From assembly GCA_964374095.1 (NCBI GenBank), contig CAYJXJ010000030.1, positions 1 through 33,849 on the forward strand: a DNA stretch of 33,849 nt. Direction: 5' to 3'. The notes under the pieces are model-generated. The model worked only from the letters and a program-made list of their open reading frames with translations, was not told the origin of the DNA and ran no database searches. This document shows, in pieces, positions 24,481 to 31,588 of the stretch; position 1 is the first letter of the stretch, and each line of letters begins with the position of its first letter. The DNA comes from CAYJXJ01 sp964374095 (lineage in GTDB: Bacteria > Elusimicrobiota > Elusimicrobia > UBA1565 > UBA9628). Both the position numbers and the translations under genes were made by a program.

Positions 24481-25461
24481 ATGCAACGAAACTCGCAACA
24501 GCTCATTTCCCAACTGACAGCCTCGGGACTCCGGTTCCGTGGTTTTGTTTTGGCGCTGGAGGGGGCCCATTCCGTCGGCGATGGGATCTGGAACTATAAG
24601 GATGTCCCGCACCTGCCCGTGGTCCATGCGCCCCTCTTGTCCCACTCCACCCACGTTTCCGACGGGACGTTTGCCGCCATCAACCTACAGAAAGTCCTGG
24701 GCTTGACCTTCCCGGTGTGCACGTACGCCTATGACTCGGGACTCCGATCCCTCACCTATTATTCCACCTTGCTGTTCTTCGTGCTGATCGTCGAGACGGT
24801 ATTCCGCGATATGGGTCAGGGACGCACTCGCGTCGAGACCACCTACAACATAGGCTCGCCGCCCGCCCTCGCCTGGTGCTACCCCCTGATCCGGTGGCTG
24901 CTCACCAGGAACAACCGCTTCCTCATGTCCGGCGACATCGCGATGCGGGCGCGCCGCGGGCAACTGCGGGCCTGGGGGTATTCCTTCCGGCAGGACGTCG
25001 AGGGTGAGAGCTTCGAGGGCAGCCTCGACATCATGCGGCCCAACGTGATCGCCCCTCCCGGGGAGCGCGGGCGCGAGACGGTGCGTATTCCCATCGCCGA
25101 TCTGCGCGAGCGCGGCGAGCGCCTCGTGGGGCGCGACGACCACCTCGGCCTGCGCCTCCTGCTGGCCGACGGCAAGGTCCTGGTCCTTCCGAGGCTTTGT
25201 CCCCACGAGGGCGCCTGCCTGGACGGCCTGGCGCGCGTCTCCGACCGGCTCCGTTGCCCTTGGCATGGGCGGCTCCTCCCCGCCCTGGGGACGCTGGATC
25301 TCTCCGGCGCCCTTCCGCAAAGCGTGCGGACCCCCAACCACGAGGTCACGCTGTCGGATGGATTCCTGACGGTCACCCCCCTAGGCTCCGGTCGATGTTC
25401 CGGATCGGTCCCTCATGGGACTCTCCAAGATTCCCAGGATTGCGCGGGGCAGTCGCCATGA
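24481..25461 (+). CDS. Unknown protein with C-terminal Rieske [2Fe-2S] domain
   Basis: A 326-residue protein. The Rieske domain lies near residues 210-300: C240-P-H242 and C259-P-W-H262, 17 residues apart, in CPHEGACLDG and LRCPWHGR. The N-terminal 200 residues are unassigned; they contain aromatic-rich beta strands and a hydrophobic stretch (YYSTLLFFVLIVETVF), and a helix-grip-like fold is only a guess. Rieske oxygenases normally carry the Rieske domain first, so the order here is reversed. The C-terminal 25 residues after the domain look unstructured. It could deliver electrons to the neighbouring iron enzymes or be an oxygenase itself. The stop overlaps a 37-codon frame by ATGA. Confidence 0.7.
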   Translation: MQRNSQQLISQLTASGLRFRGFVLALEGAHSVGDGIWNYKDVPHLPVVHAPLLSHSTHVSDGTFAAINLQKVLGLTFPVCTYAYDSGLRSLTYYSTLLFFVLIVETVFRDMGQGRTRVETTYNIGSPPALAWCYPLIRWLLTRNNRFLMSGDIAMRARRGQLRAWGYSFRQDVEGESFEGSLDIMRPNVIAPPGERGRETVRIPIADLRERGERLVGRDDHLGLRLLLADGKVLVLPRLCPHEGACLDGLARVSDRLRCPWHGRLLPALGTLDLSGALPQSVRTPNHEVTLSDGFLTVTPLGSGRCSGSVPHGTLQDSQDCAGQSP

Positions 25462-25571
25462 CGGAGCGCTGGAGCGCACTGACAGATACGCCGGGGGGGT
25501 CCTCGTGCCGGCGGGAAAGCCGGCGAAGTCATAGGAGGGGTTCGTCCCCGTTTTCCATGATCCATGAATAG
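25458..25571 (+). CDS. Possible 37-residue peptide
   Basis: A short frame starts at an ATG overlapping the Rieske gene stop (ATGA) and ends 19 bases before the di-iron protein start. The peptide is basic, rich in Ser and Arg, and has one Cys. The overlap and position between coupled genes are suggestive, but there is no homology, no clear leader/core division, and the frame may be chance. Confidence 0.25.
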   Translation: MTERWSALTDTPGGSSCRRESRRSHRRGSSPFSMIHE

Positions 25572-25590
25572 CAGTCCAGGAGTCAACGAC

Positions 25591-26454
25591 ATGACAACGC
25601 TGACGGTAGGAACCGACGCCCACAAGGAACTGCTCTGCCGCTTTTTCATCGACACCCACATCCGCTTCGAGCCGGCCAAGCTGGCGTGGCCCGATCTCGA
25701 TGAAACGTGCCTCACGAAGCTGCGCGACTTGCCGATTTGGGATGAGGCCGTCACGACCGAGGCGGAGACCGCCATGAAGGTCACGGAGCTCGGCCGAGCC
25801 GAAAAGGACCCTCTCCTGGCCGAGGCGATCAGCCTACAAGGCTATGAAGAACAGCGCCACGCCGAGATGCTTCGCCTGCTCACCCAGCGCTACGGCATCC
25901 CCGTCCGCCGAAAACCCAACCTCAGCCCACCCGAGGACCCGTACTGGGCCTTTCTGCGCGTCGGCTACGGGGAGTGCTTCGATTCCTTCTTCGGCTTCGG
26001 ACTCTTCGCCTTGGCGCGCGACTCGGGCTTCTTCACGCCCGGGTTGGTGGCCCTCTTTGATCCGGTCATGCAGGAAGAGGCCCGCCACATCATCTTCATC
26101 GCCAACTGGATCGCGATGCGCCAAGCCCGGATGCCGGCCTTCAAACGGCCGGGGTATCTGTTCCGCCGCGGCCTGGCCCTTTGGCTGCAATCGGTCTCCC
26201 GCATCCGCACCGCGGTTCGACTCAAAGCGTCGGAGGAAGCCCAGCGGGAAAGTCAGGCGGACTTCACCATGGCCGCGCACCAATCCTTCGGGAACTTCTC
26301 GCCGCGCCAATTCCTAGAGACCTGTTTGCGGGAGAGCGAACGGCGCATGGCTCCATACGACCCTCGGCTGATTCGCCCGACGATCGTGCCGACCATCGCT
26401 CAAGGCATGCTCCGGCTCATGCCCAATTCTTCCGGGGCGGCCGCGCGGTCATGA
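25591..26454 (+). CDS. Ferritin-like di-iron protein
   Basis: A 287-residue helical protein; the ATG at 25591 follows CCAGGAGT, whereas 25564 has no ribosome site. Two E-x-x-R-H motifs, EEQRH (86-90) and EEARH (162-166), with further Glu in the preceding helices (ETAMKVTELG, GECFDSFFGF), give the carboxylate-bridged di-iron pattern of ferritin-like oxidases and oxygenases. The length and spacing suit an oxygenase of the AurF type more than a storage ferritin, but the exact family is not recognised. It overlaps the HExxH gene by ATGA, so the two products are probably made together. Confidence 0.75.
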   Translation: MTTLTVGTDAHKELLCRFFIDTHIRFEPAKLAWPDLDETCLTKLRDLPIWDEAVTTEAETAMKVTELGRAEKDPLLAEAISLQGYEEQRHAEMLRLLTQRYGIPVRRKPNLSPPEDPYWAFLRVGYGECFDSFFGFGLFALARDSGFFTPGLVALFDPVMQEEARHIIFIANWIAMRQARMPAFKRPGYLFRRGLALWLQSVSRIRTAVRLKASEEAQRESQADFTMAAHQSFGNFSPRQFLETCLRESERRMAPYDPRLIRPTIVPTIAQGMLRLMPNSSGAAARS

Positions 26455-27872
26455 CTACCGCGATGTCCCCGGCCAATCGCATCGGCGATGCCCGGGATTG
26501 GATACACCCCACGAACCGGCCGGTATGGCTGTGGGCGCGCCAAGACGCCCGGCAAGCGACCCTCTCGTCCCTGCGCGGACTGTCGGCAAGACTCAAGACC
26601 CGGCCGGCCGCCCTGCGCGGGCTCGGGCTGGGGCCGAGCCTCGATCTGGTTCTCGGACAAACCGCGATTCCGGGGTGGCTTCTCTCCCACCCCGCCGCGC
26701 ATGCCTGGCTGCTGTTTGCTCGCGAAGCCATCTCCACCCCGGCCGCCGCCGCGACTCCCGCCGATGCGATGATCCTCTCTCAATTTCACGGCATGGCGGC
26801 GGCCCTGGCGGCGCACCGGGGAATGCCATTCGAGGCCGGGACGACGCTCGACCAGCGCGGGCACCTGCACTTCTACGGTCTCCGGGCGTACCTGGATTTC
26901 GGCCGGGAACAGGCCCTGCGTCCCGCCACGGTGTCGCTGGACCGCGAGACTCTTCGCGTCTGGGCCGGGGGACTCCGCGCCGAAATTCCCCGGGAGATGC
27001 TCATCGAAGGCTTGCGATCTCCAACCCCGGGACGCGATGAGCCCCGGCTGGCCCGCTTCCGCGGGACCCTGCTGCGCTGGCAGCCGGCGGTCACGATGTC
27101 CATGGAGGTGACGGACTGCGATCCGCTGGTGGTGCTCGCGACGCGCGCCCCGAAGGGTCCCAAGGAGCACGCGGTGGCTTCGCTCCCACCGGCCGAAATG
27201 GAGCGCTACGTCTCGGTCCTGCGCGCGACGGTCGGCGAGATCTCGGCGATCGACCCCTCCTTGGCCGCGGAGATCGCCGACAGCATCCCGGTCGTGGTCC
27301 CCCTGCGGCGGCCGGACCCGAAGGTCCACGTCAGTTCGACCTACGACCACCTGCCGGGTGCGGTCTTTCTATGCCATGATGAGGACCCCATACTCCAGGG
27401 AGAGACCTTGGTCCACGAGGCCGCTCACAACAAGCTCAATGCGCTCCTCGCTCTTGAGCCGGTGTTTGAATCCGCCGGCGCGGACGCGCTCTACTTCTCT
27501 CCCTGGCGGCCCGACCCGAGACCCCTGCGGGGACTTTTGCTGGGCGCCCATGCGTTCCTCAACGTGGCGCGCTTCCTGGCCTTGGCCTCGAAGACACGCG
27601 GGGGGCGCCAACGCCGCGCTCACCTCCAGACCGAGGCCGCGATGCGCTGTCTGCAGGTGGAAATCTCACTCGACGTACTCGAGGCCCATGGCGAGATGAA
27701 GGCCCTGGGGCGCGAACTGCTGGCCGGGATGCGCCGAAGCGTGCGCCGAATCATCGACGAAAATCTGCCGGCCGGTCCCGGGGGAATCTGGGGCGCGGCC
27801 AAAGAGCCCGTGGAGAAGCACAAGCGGCTCTACCTGGACCCGGCTTCCCTGCGCCACCGCCAAGCCGGCTAG
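26451..27872 (+). CDS. HExxH-motif protein, 2-oxoglutarate-dependent peptide hydroxylase-like
   Basis: A 473-residue protein. The C-terminal half carries H322-E-A-A-H326 in LVHEAAHNKLN, followed near residue 350 by SPWRPDPRPLRGLLLGAHAF. This combination is typical of the HExxH-motif proteins found with ribosomal peptide clusters and described as 2-oxoglutarate-dependent peptide beta-hydroxylases, rather than of metalloproteases. The N-terminal 250 residues are less conserved and may bind the substrate. No obvious precursor peptide is nearby. It ends the plus-strand series of overlapping iron-enzyme genes. Confidence 0.75.
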   Translation: MTTAMSPANRIGDARDWIHPTNRPVWLWARQDARQATLSSLRGLSARLKTRPAALRGLGLGPSLDLVLGQTAIPGWLLSHPAAHAWLLFAREAISTPAAAATPADAMILSQFHGMAAALAAHRGMPFEAGTTLDQRGHLHFYGLRAYLDFGREQALRPATVSLDRETLRVWAGGLRAEIPREMLIEGLRSPTPGRDEPRLARFRGTLLRWQPAVTMSMEVTDCDPLVVLATRAPKGPKEHAVASLPPAEMERYVSVLRATVGEISAIDPSLAAEIADSIPVVVPLRRPDPKVHVSSTYDHLPGAVFLCHDEDPILQGETLVHEAAHNKLNALLALEPVFESAGADALYFSPWRPDPRPLRGLLLGAHAFLNVARFLALASKTRGGRQRRAHLQTEAAMRCLQVEISLDVLEAHGEMKALGRELLAGMRRSVRRIIDENLPAGPGGIWGAAKEPVEKHKRLYLDPASLRHRQAG

Positions 27873-27890
27873 GGCCCGAAAAGCGCCGCT

Positions 27891-28045
27891 CTTTCCAGGG
27901 ACATTCTGCTCCAGACGCGGGCAACACCGTGACGCTGGCGCACTACCTGGAATTGCTTTCCGGCGCCGGGATGCTGATCGGGGGACAGGGCATTTCATTG
28001 GAGGAGTTTCTCGCGGAGCCCCCCGAGACGTGGGCCGCTCCTTAA
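27891..28045 (+). pseudogene. Scar of a DUF4143 AAA ATPase gene
   Basis: Three short pieces of one protein family lie within 155 bases. LSRDILLQTR (27891-27920) is followed in another frame by DAGNTVTLAHYLELLSGAG (from about 27914). Then, without the expected intervening 80-100 residues, comes IGGQGISLEEFLAEPPETW, ending at TAA 28045. All three are recognisable, ordered segments of DUF4143 ATPases, in which they are normally far apart. At least two internal deletions and the loss of the ATPase half are implied. This accounts for the gap after the HExxH gene. Confidence 0.75.
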
Positions 28046-28795
28046 AAAGTTCGAGCGGACCGAGGCTCGGCGTCCCCGCGGGGACGGTAAAGACACCCCG
28101 GATCGGCATCGAGATAGTCGCCGGTGACAGCGTAGGCGCGCGCGCGGGAGCCGGCGCAGACCGCCGCGTACTCGCAGGCCCCGCACTTGCCTTTGAGCCG
28201 GCGGGGATCGCGCAATTCCTTAAAGGGGATCGAATTCCGGTAAACCTCCGCCAGGCTGTCCCGCAGCGCATTGTCCGCCGCGATCGGAAGAAAGCCCGAC
28301 GGGCAGATTTCGCCCAAATGATCCACGAACATGAAGCCCTTGCCGGCGTTCACCGCTTGGGATGAGACGCGCGGGCCGCCGTTGATGCCGGGAGCCCGCG
28401 GCGCGGGAGCAGCCGTCTCGCCGCTTTGGCCGGCCAAGAACCTGCGGTAGTGCTGGGCTTCGGTGAGCTTGACGACGAAGCGCCCTTGCCGGCTCAGCCG
28501 GTGCAGGCGCTCGAAGGCGGCCTCGAATTCCTCCGGCGCTAGGCCCCGCAAAAGCCGTCCGCGTCCCATGGGGATGAGAAAGAAGACCTCCCAGAAGGAA
28601 ACCTCCAGCGCGCAGGCCGCGGACCTTGGCATGCCCGATGAGCTCCTCCAGGTCCGTCCTATTGAGCGGGTCTCCCCCGGAGAGAATGAGGATGGGAGTC
28701 CCCATCTCGGCCACGCCGTCGATGAGGGCCTTGCCTTCCCGGGTGGAGAGCTCGCCGGAATCCTGGCGCAGGACCGCGGCGTCGCGCGCCTCCAT
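28042..28795 (-). pseudogene. Radical SAM/SPASM protein with internal deletion and frameshift
   Basis: The ATG at 28795 overlaps the stop of the preceding barrel gene. The first part (RDAAVLRQDSGELSTREGKA, then ILILSGGDPLNRTDL) is radical SAM barrel sequence, but it starts after where the family has CxxxCxxC, so the S-adenosylmethionine cluster is missing. After about HAKVRGLR the match jumps frame to SFWEVFFLIPMGRGR, without the central barrel (the SLDGP region). The C-terminus, in the frame ending at 28042, holds a SPASM domain (CPSGFLPI, then CGACEYAAVCAGSRARAY). Intact relatives modify peptides or act in haem and cofactor pathways. This copy cannot be active. Confidence 0.75.
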
Positions 28796-29466
28796 CACTT
28801 TCCCCCGAAAGCGTAGGTGAAAAAGCCGTCGATCATGGGGTTGCCGCCCATGCGCGCCCCGCGCACGCGCACATAAGGTCCGATCCATTGATACATGGAG
28901 GCGTCCCATGCATCGGCGCCCTTGAGCCTGATGTTTCGCGGCGCGTACTCCCCTTGGACTCCCGTGGCGTCCAGAAAGCGCACATCCACGCCCCCCGAAA
29001 CACCGTTGAGGCGGTTGGCGCCGAGATTGAGACCGGCCTTGACGTATCTCTTGCCCTTGGCGTAGCCCTTGCTGAGCGCGATGAACGGCGAGGCCCCCAC
29101 CGCGCGGCTTGAGAAGAGGGGAGCGTCCTTTCGGAACGCGTCCCAGACGCCGACAGCCACGCCGGGGCGCCGCCTTCCCTCCACGATCGGGCGGTATTGG
29201 AGGTTGACCCAGGTGTCGGGGGTCTTGTGCTTGGGGCTGATGACGAGGACTCCGAGCTCAAGCCCCTCCCAGAGCCCTAGATCGAGGCGGTCGAGCGCGC
29301 GCCATGATTTCGTGCTCTTCTGTTCGTAGAGGCCGAATTGCCAGAGACTGTAGCGACCGGCCGGCAGGGTTTCGGCGAACGGAACGGCGATGAAGCGGCC
29401 CGCCCGCGCCGCGCAGGCCAGTCCCAGAAGCCACGCCGCCAAGGCGAGCCTTGATAGTTTCGTCAT
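28795..29466 (-). CDS. Outer-membrane beta-barrel-like protein
   Basis: A 223-residue protein from ATG 29466, with a signal peptide (LALAAWLLGLACAARAG). The mature protein alternates short strands with Gly and aromatic residues (LPAGRYSLWQFGLYEQ, GLELGVLVISPKHK, KRYVKAGLNLGANRL) and ends in a strand near FFTYAFGGK, features of small outer-membrane barrels. I do not recognise the family. It is divergent from the Cys-rich small gene (78-base gap) and overlaps the decayed radical SAM gene downstream. Confidence 0.6.
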   Translation of the reverse strand: MTKLSRLALAAWLLGLACAARAGRFIAVPFAETLPAGRYSLWQFGLYEQKSTKSWRALDRLDLGLWEGLELGVLVISPKHKTPDTWVNLQYRPIVEGRRRPGVAVGVWDAFRKDAPLFSSRAVGASPFIALSKGYAKGKRYVKAGLNLGANRLNGVSGGVDVRFLDATGVQGEYAPRNIRLKGADAWDASMYQWIGPYVRVRGARMGGNPMIDGFFTYAFGGK

Positions 29467-29544
29467 ATGACCTGTCTTATGCAACACAATGACCACCGTT
29501 CGGGCCGCTTCGTTGCGTGGACCCCTCCAGAGCGGGAGGTTTTC

Positions 29545-29787
29545 ATGGCGACGCGACACGGTTGGTCGGCGGACATGTGCTTTTATTGCAAGCTCTTGGA
29601 CATGCGCGCCAACCGCCGGACCGGCCGGGTCGAGTTCTGGTGCTCCCGACGCCGGCGGCAAATACCGGGCTCCTACATCTGGCGGCGGCATTGCCGAGGC
29701 TTCATGCCGGAGTGCGCGCCGCGGGCGTCGCCCTGCCGCAACGATCGGCCGGCGGGCCGAAGCGTTGCGACGGCCGACCCGCCATGA
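29545..29787 (+). CDS. Small Cys-rich protein, possible zinc-binding
   Basis: An 80-residue protein that begins at ATG 29545 after GGGAGG with ideal spacing. It holds CFYC near the start, then single Cys residues in EFWCSRRRR, RRHCRGF and PECAPRASPC, which could form a small zinc site. Its stop overlaps the hydroxylase start as ATGA, which argues that it is translated. No family is recognised. The C-terminal 25 residues look disordered. Confidence 0.55.
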   Translation: MATRHGWSADMCFYCKLLDMRANRRTGRVEFWCSRRRRQIPGSYIWRRHCRGFMPECAPRASPCRNDRPAGRSVATADPP

Positions 29788-30405
29788 TCGCCGGACTCGC
29801 CGCAACCGCCGCCGCCGCCGGCCTCACCGCCGAGTTTCTCGGCTACTGGCTGCACGTCCTCATGCACAGCGAACGCGTCGAGTTCCTCAGCCGCAACCAC
29901 ATGATCCACCACCTCGTCGTCTACGCGCCGGACCGTCCCCAGCGCCCCTCGCGCGGATATATCGCGTCGACTTACGGCCGCGCCAACGTCCTGGGGTTGG
30001 GGCTGGAGTGGATCATCCCGGTGGCTCTCATCATCGCGCCTCTGCTGGGCCTTATGGCCGCCCTCGGGATACCGGCCCTCCACCAGGCGGTCTTCGTGCT
30101 GACCGCGCTGGGCTGGGGCTGCGCCATGTTCTGGTATATGCACGACGCCATGCATAGCCAGAATTTTTGGATTGCCCGAAACACCCTTCTTGGGACGTGG
30201 TTTAAAACCGCCCGGTCGCGCCACGACATCCACCACATGCTCCTCGAGGACTCGGGCCGCATGCGCTCGAATTACGGCATCTGCCTCTTCTGGTTCGACC
30301 GGCTTTTCGGGACATTCCGGGCGGAGCACCGGAAGTTCAACCACTTGGGCCTGGCGATGGCGATGCGCCGCTACGCCTTTATTTTCCCCAAAAAAACCCC
30401 GCTAG
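29784..30405 (+). CDS. Fatty acid hydroxylase-superfamily membrane protein, 3' frameshift
   Basis: A membrane protein of about 207 residues with the His-box pattern of the superfamily: HVLMH early, NHMIHHLVV, HDAMHSQNFW and SRHDIHHMLLE. These ligate a di-iron centre in sterol desaturases, carotenoid hydroxylases and fatty acid hydroxylases. As given, the frame runs to 30776, but after FIFPKK the peptide is low-complexity and antisense to the stress protein. Seven A residues (30390-30396) interrupt the expected end; with six the protein ends KKPR at TAG 30405. The end reported assumes that correction. It is coupled to the Cys-rich gene upstream. Substrate unknown. Confidence 0.75.
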
Positions 30406-31258
30406 GGAGCGCGGCATGCGCCTTGGACGTTCCTAGAAAGAAGGGCGCGCGCGGGGCCGGGACGCTCAAAACAGGCGCGCGGCAGTGTCGCAGGATTCGC
30501 TCGGCGGTCGTGCCCAGGACGAAGTCCTCGAGCAGGCTCTTGCGGTGCGCCACCAGCACGACCAAGTCGGTATCCTTGGCGGCCCGGAGGATCTCCTCGG
30601 TGGGCGCGCCCTTGCGCACCTCCCCCTCGAATTTCAAGGCGCTCTTGACCGGCTCCGGCAGCCGCAGCTCCAAACTCCTCATGCGGAGCTCCGGGTTGCC
30701 GCAGCGCGTCGGGTCCGCCACGACATGCAGGGCCGTGAGCGGAACGCCGAACCCGACGGCCGCCGCCGCCGCGTAGAGGAACCCATATTCCGAGTAGGAC
30801 GCGAAATTAACGGGCGAAAGCACCCGCTGAATTTGGGGGGCCGGGCGGCGCACGGAGAGAACCGGGACCGGCGAATTTCGGACCACGGCCTCGGTGACCG
30901 ACCCCAGCCACACGCGGTCAAAGCCCGTTCGCCCGTGGGTGCCCATGACGATGAGATGCGGCCTGAGCGTGCGCGCCAGCCGCATGAGCACCGCGGCGGG
31001 ATCGCCTGCCTCGACATGCAGGCGCGGCCCGTCTCCGATGATGGATCTCAGATGGGCGAGTATTTTCCGGCGGGTCCGAAATTCCAGGCGCGACGCGAAC
31101 CATGCCGTCTCCATGATCGGCACGGTTTCTTCAACGTAAACCACGTCGACCGCGGCCTTTAGGCCCTTGGCCAAGGCACCGGCATGCCGGAAGGCCGCCT
31201 TGGAGACGTCCGTAAAGTCGAAGGGAACCAGTATTCTCTGCGGCGGAAATCGGATCAT
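30371..31258 (-). CDS. Tandem universal stress protein
   Basis: A 295-residue protein with two UspA-type domains. The ATG at 31258 follows GGAGG. The first domain starts ILVPFDFTDVSKAAF and carries the ATP-binding signature GTHGRTGFDRVWLGS followed by PVPVLSV. The second (from about residue 148) has the weaker AHRKSLLEDFVLGTTAERIL. Such proteins respond to stress or energy state and bind ATP or AMP. The last 25 residues extend past the usual domain end and overlap the convergent hydroxylase gene. It stands alone on this strand. Confidence 0.9.
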   Translation of the reverse strand: MIRFPPQRILVPFDFTDVSKAAFRHAGALAKGLKAAVDVVYVEETVPIMETAWFASRLEFRTRRKILAHLRSIIGDGPRLHVEAGDPAAVLMRLARTLRPHLIVMGTHGRTGFDRVWLGSVTEAVVRNSPVPVLSVRRPAPQIQRVLSPVNFASYSEYGFLYAAAAAVGFGVPLTALHVVADPTRCGNPELRMRSLELRLPEPVKSALKFEGEVRKGAPTEEILRAAKDTDLVVLVAHRKSLLEDFVLGTTAERILRHCRAPVLSVPAPRAPFFLGTSKAHAALPSGVFLGKIKA

Positions 31259-31366
31259 GACGGAACCTCCTCGCTCACCATTGACCACGCAACGATTCGG
31301 CCACGGGGGAAAGCAACCCCGGCCAGGGCGCGACAGACCAAACCGAAGAGAAGGCACGGAACAGAA

Positions 31367-31555
31367 ATGAGCCGACAGGCGGCCCTTGCGCAATTGACAG
31401 TTTCGGCGATGAAGTCTCCCGGCGTAGCCGATGTTGTACGCATCTACGAACAGTTAGCAGAGGTTGAGAAGGCGCACAATGGGGTCTTGGGCGCAATCAC
31501 ACCGGTCGAAGGTCTGAATTCCACGGATTCCGTCTCCGGCCGGTTCCGACAATGA
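31367..31555 (+). CDS. Small protein of unknown function
   Basis: A 62-residue frame from ATG 31367 (upstream GGAACAG is a weak ribosome site) with a plausible helical core, SPGVADVVRIYEQLAEVEKA. Its base composition is lower in GC than its neighbours, which suggests recent arrival or an unusual gene. No family is recognised. The 108 bases before it, back to the stress protein start, hold only that gene's ribosome site. Confidence 0.45.
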   Translation: MSRQAALAQLTVSAMKSPGVADVVRIYEQLAEVEKAHNGVLGAITPVEGLNSTDSVSGRFRQ

Positions 31556-31588
31556 CGAATTTGGAAGAGAGAACCTCCGCGTATCACG

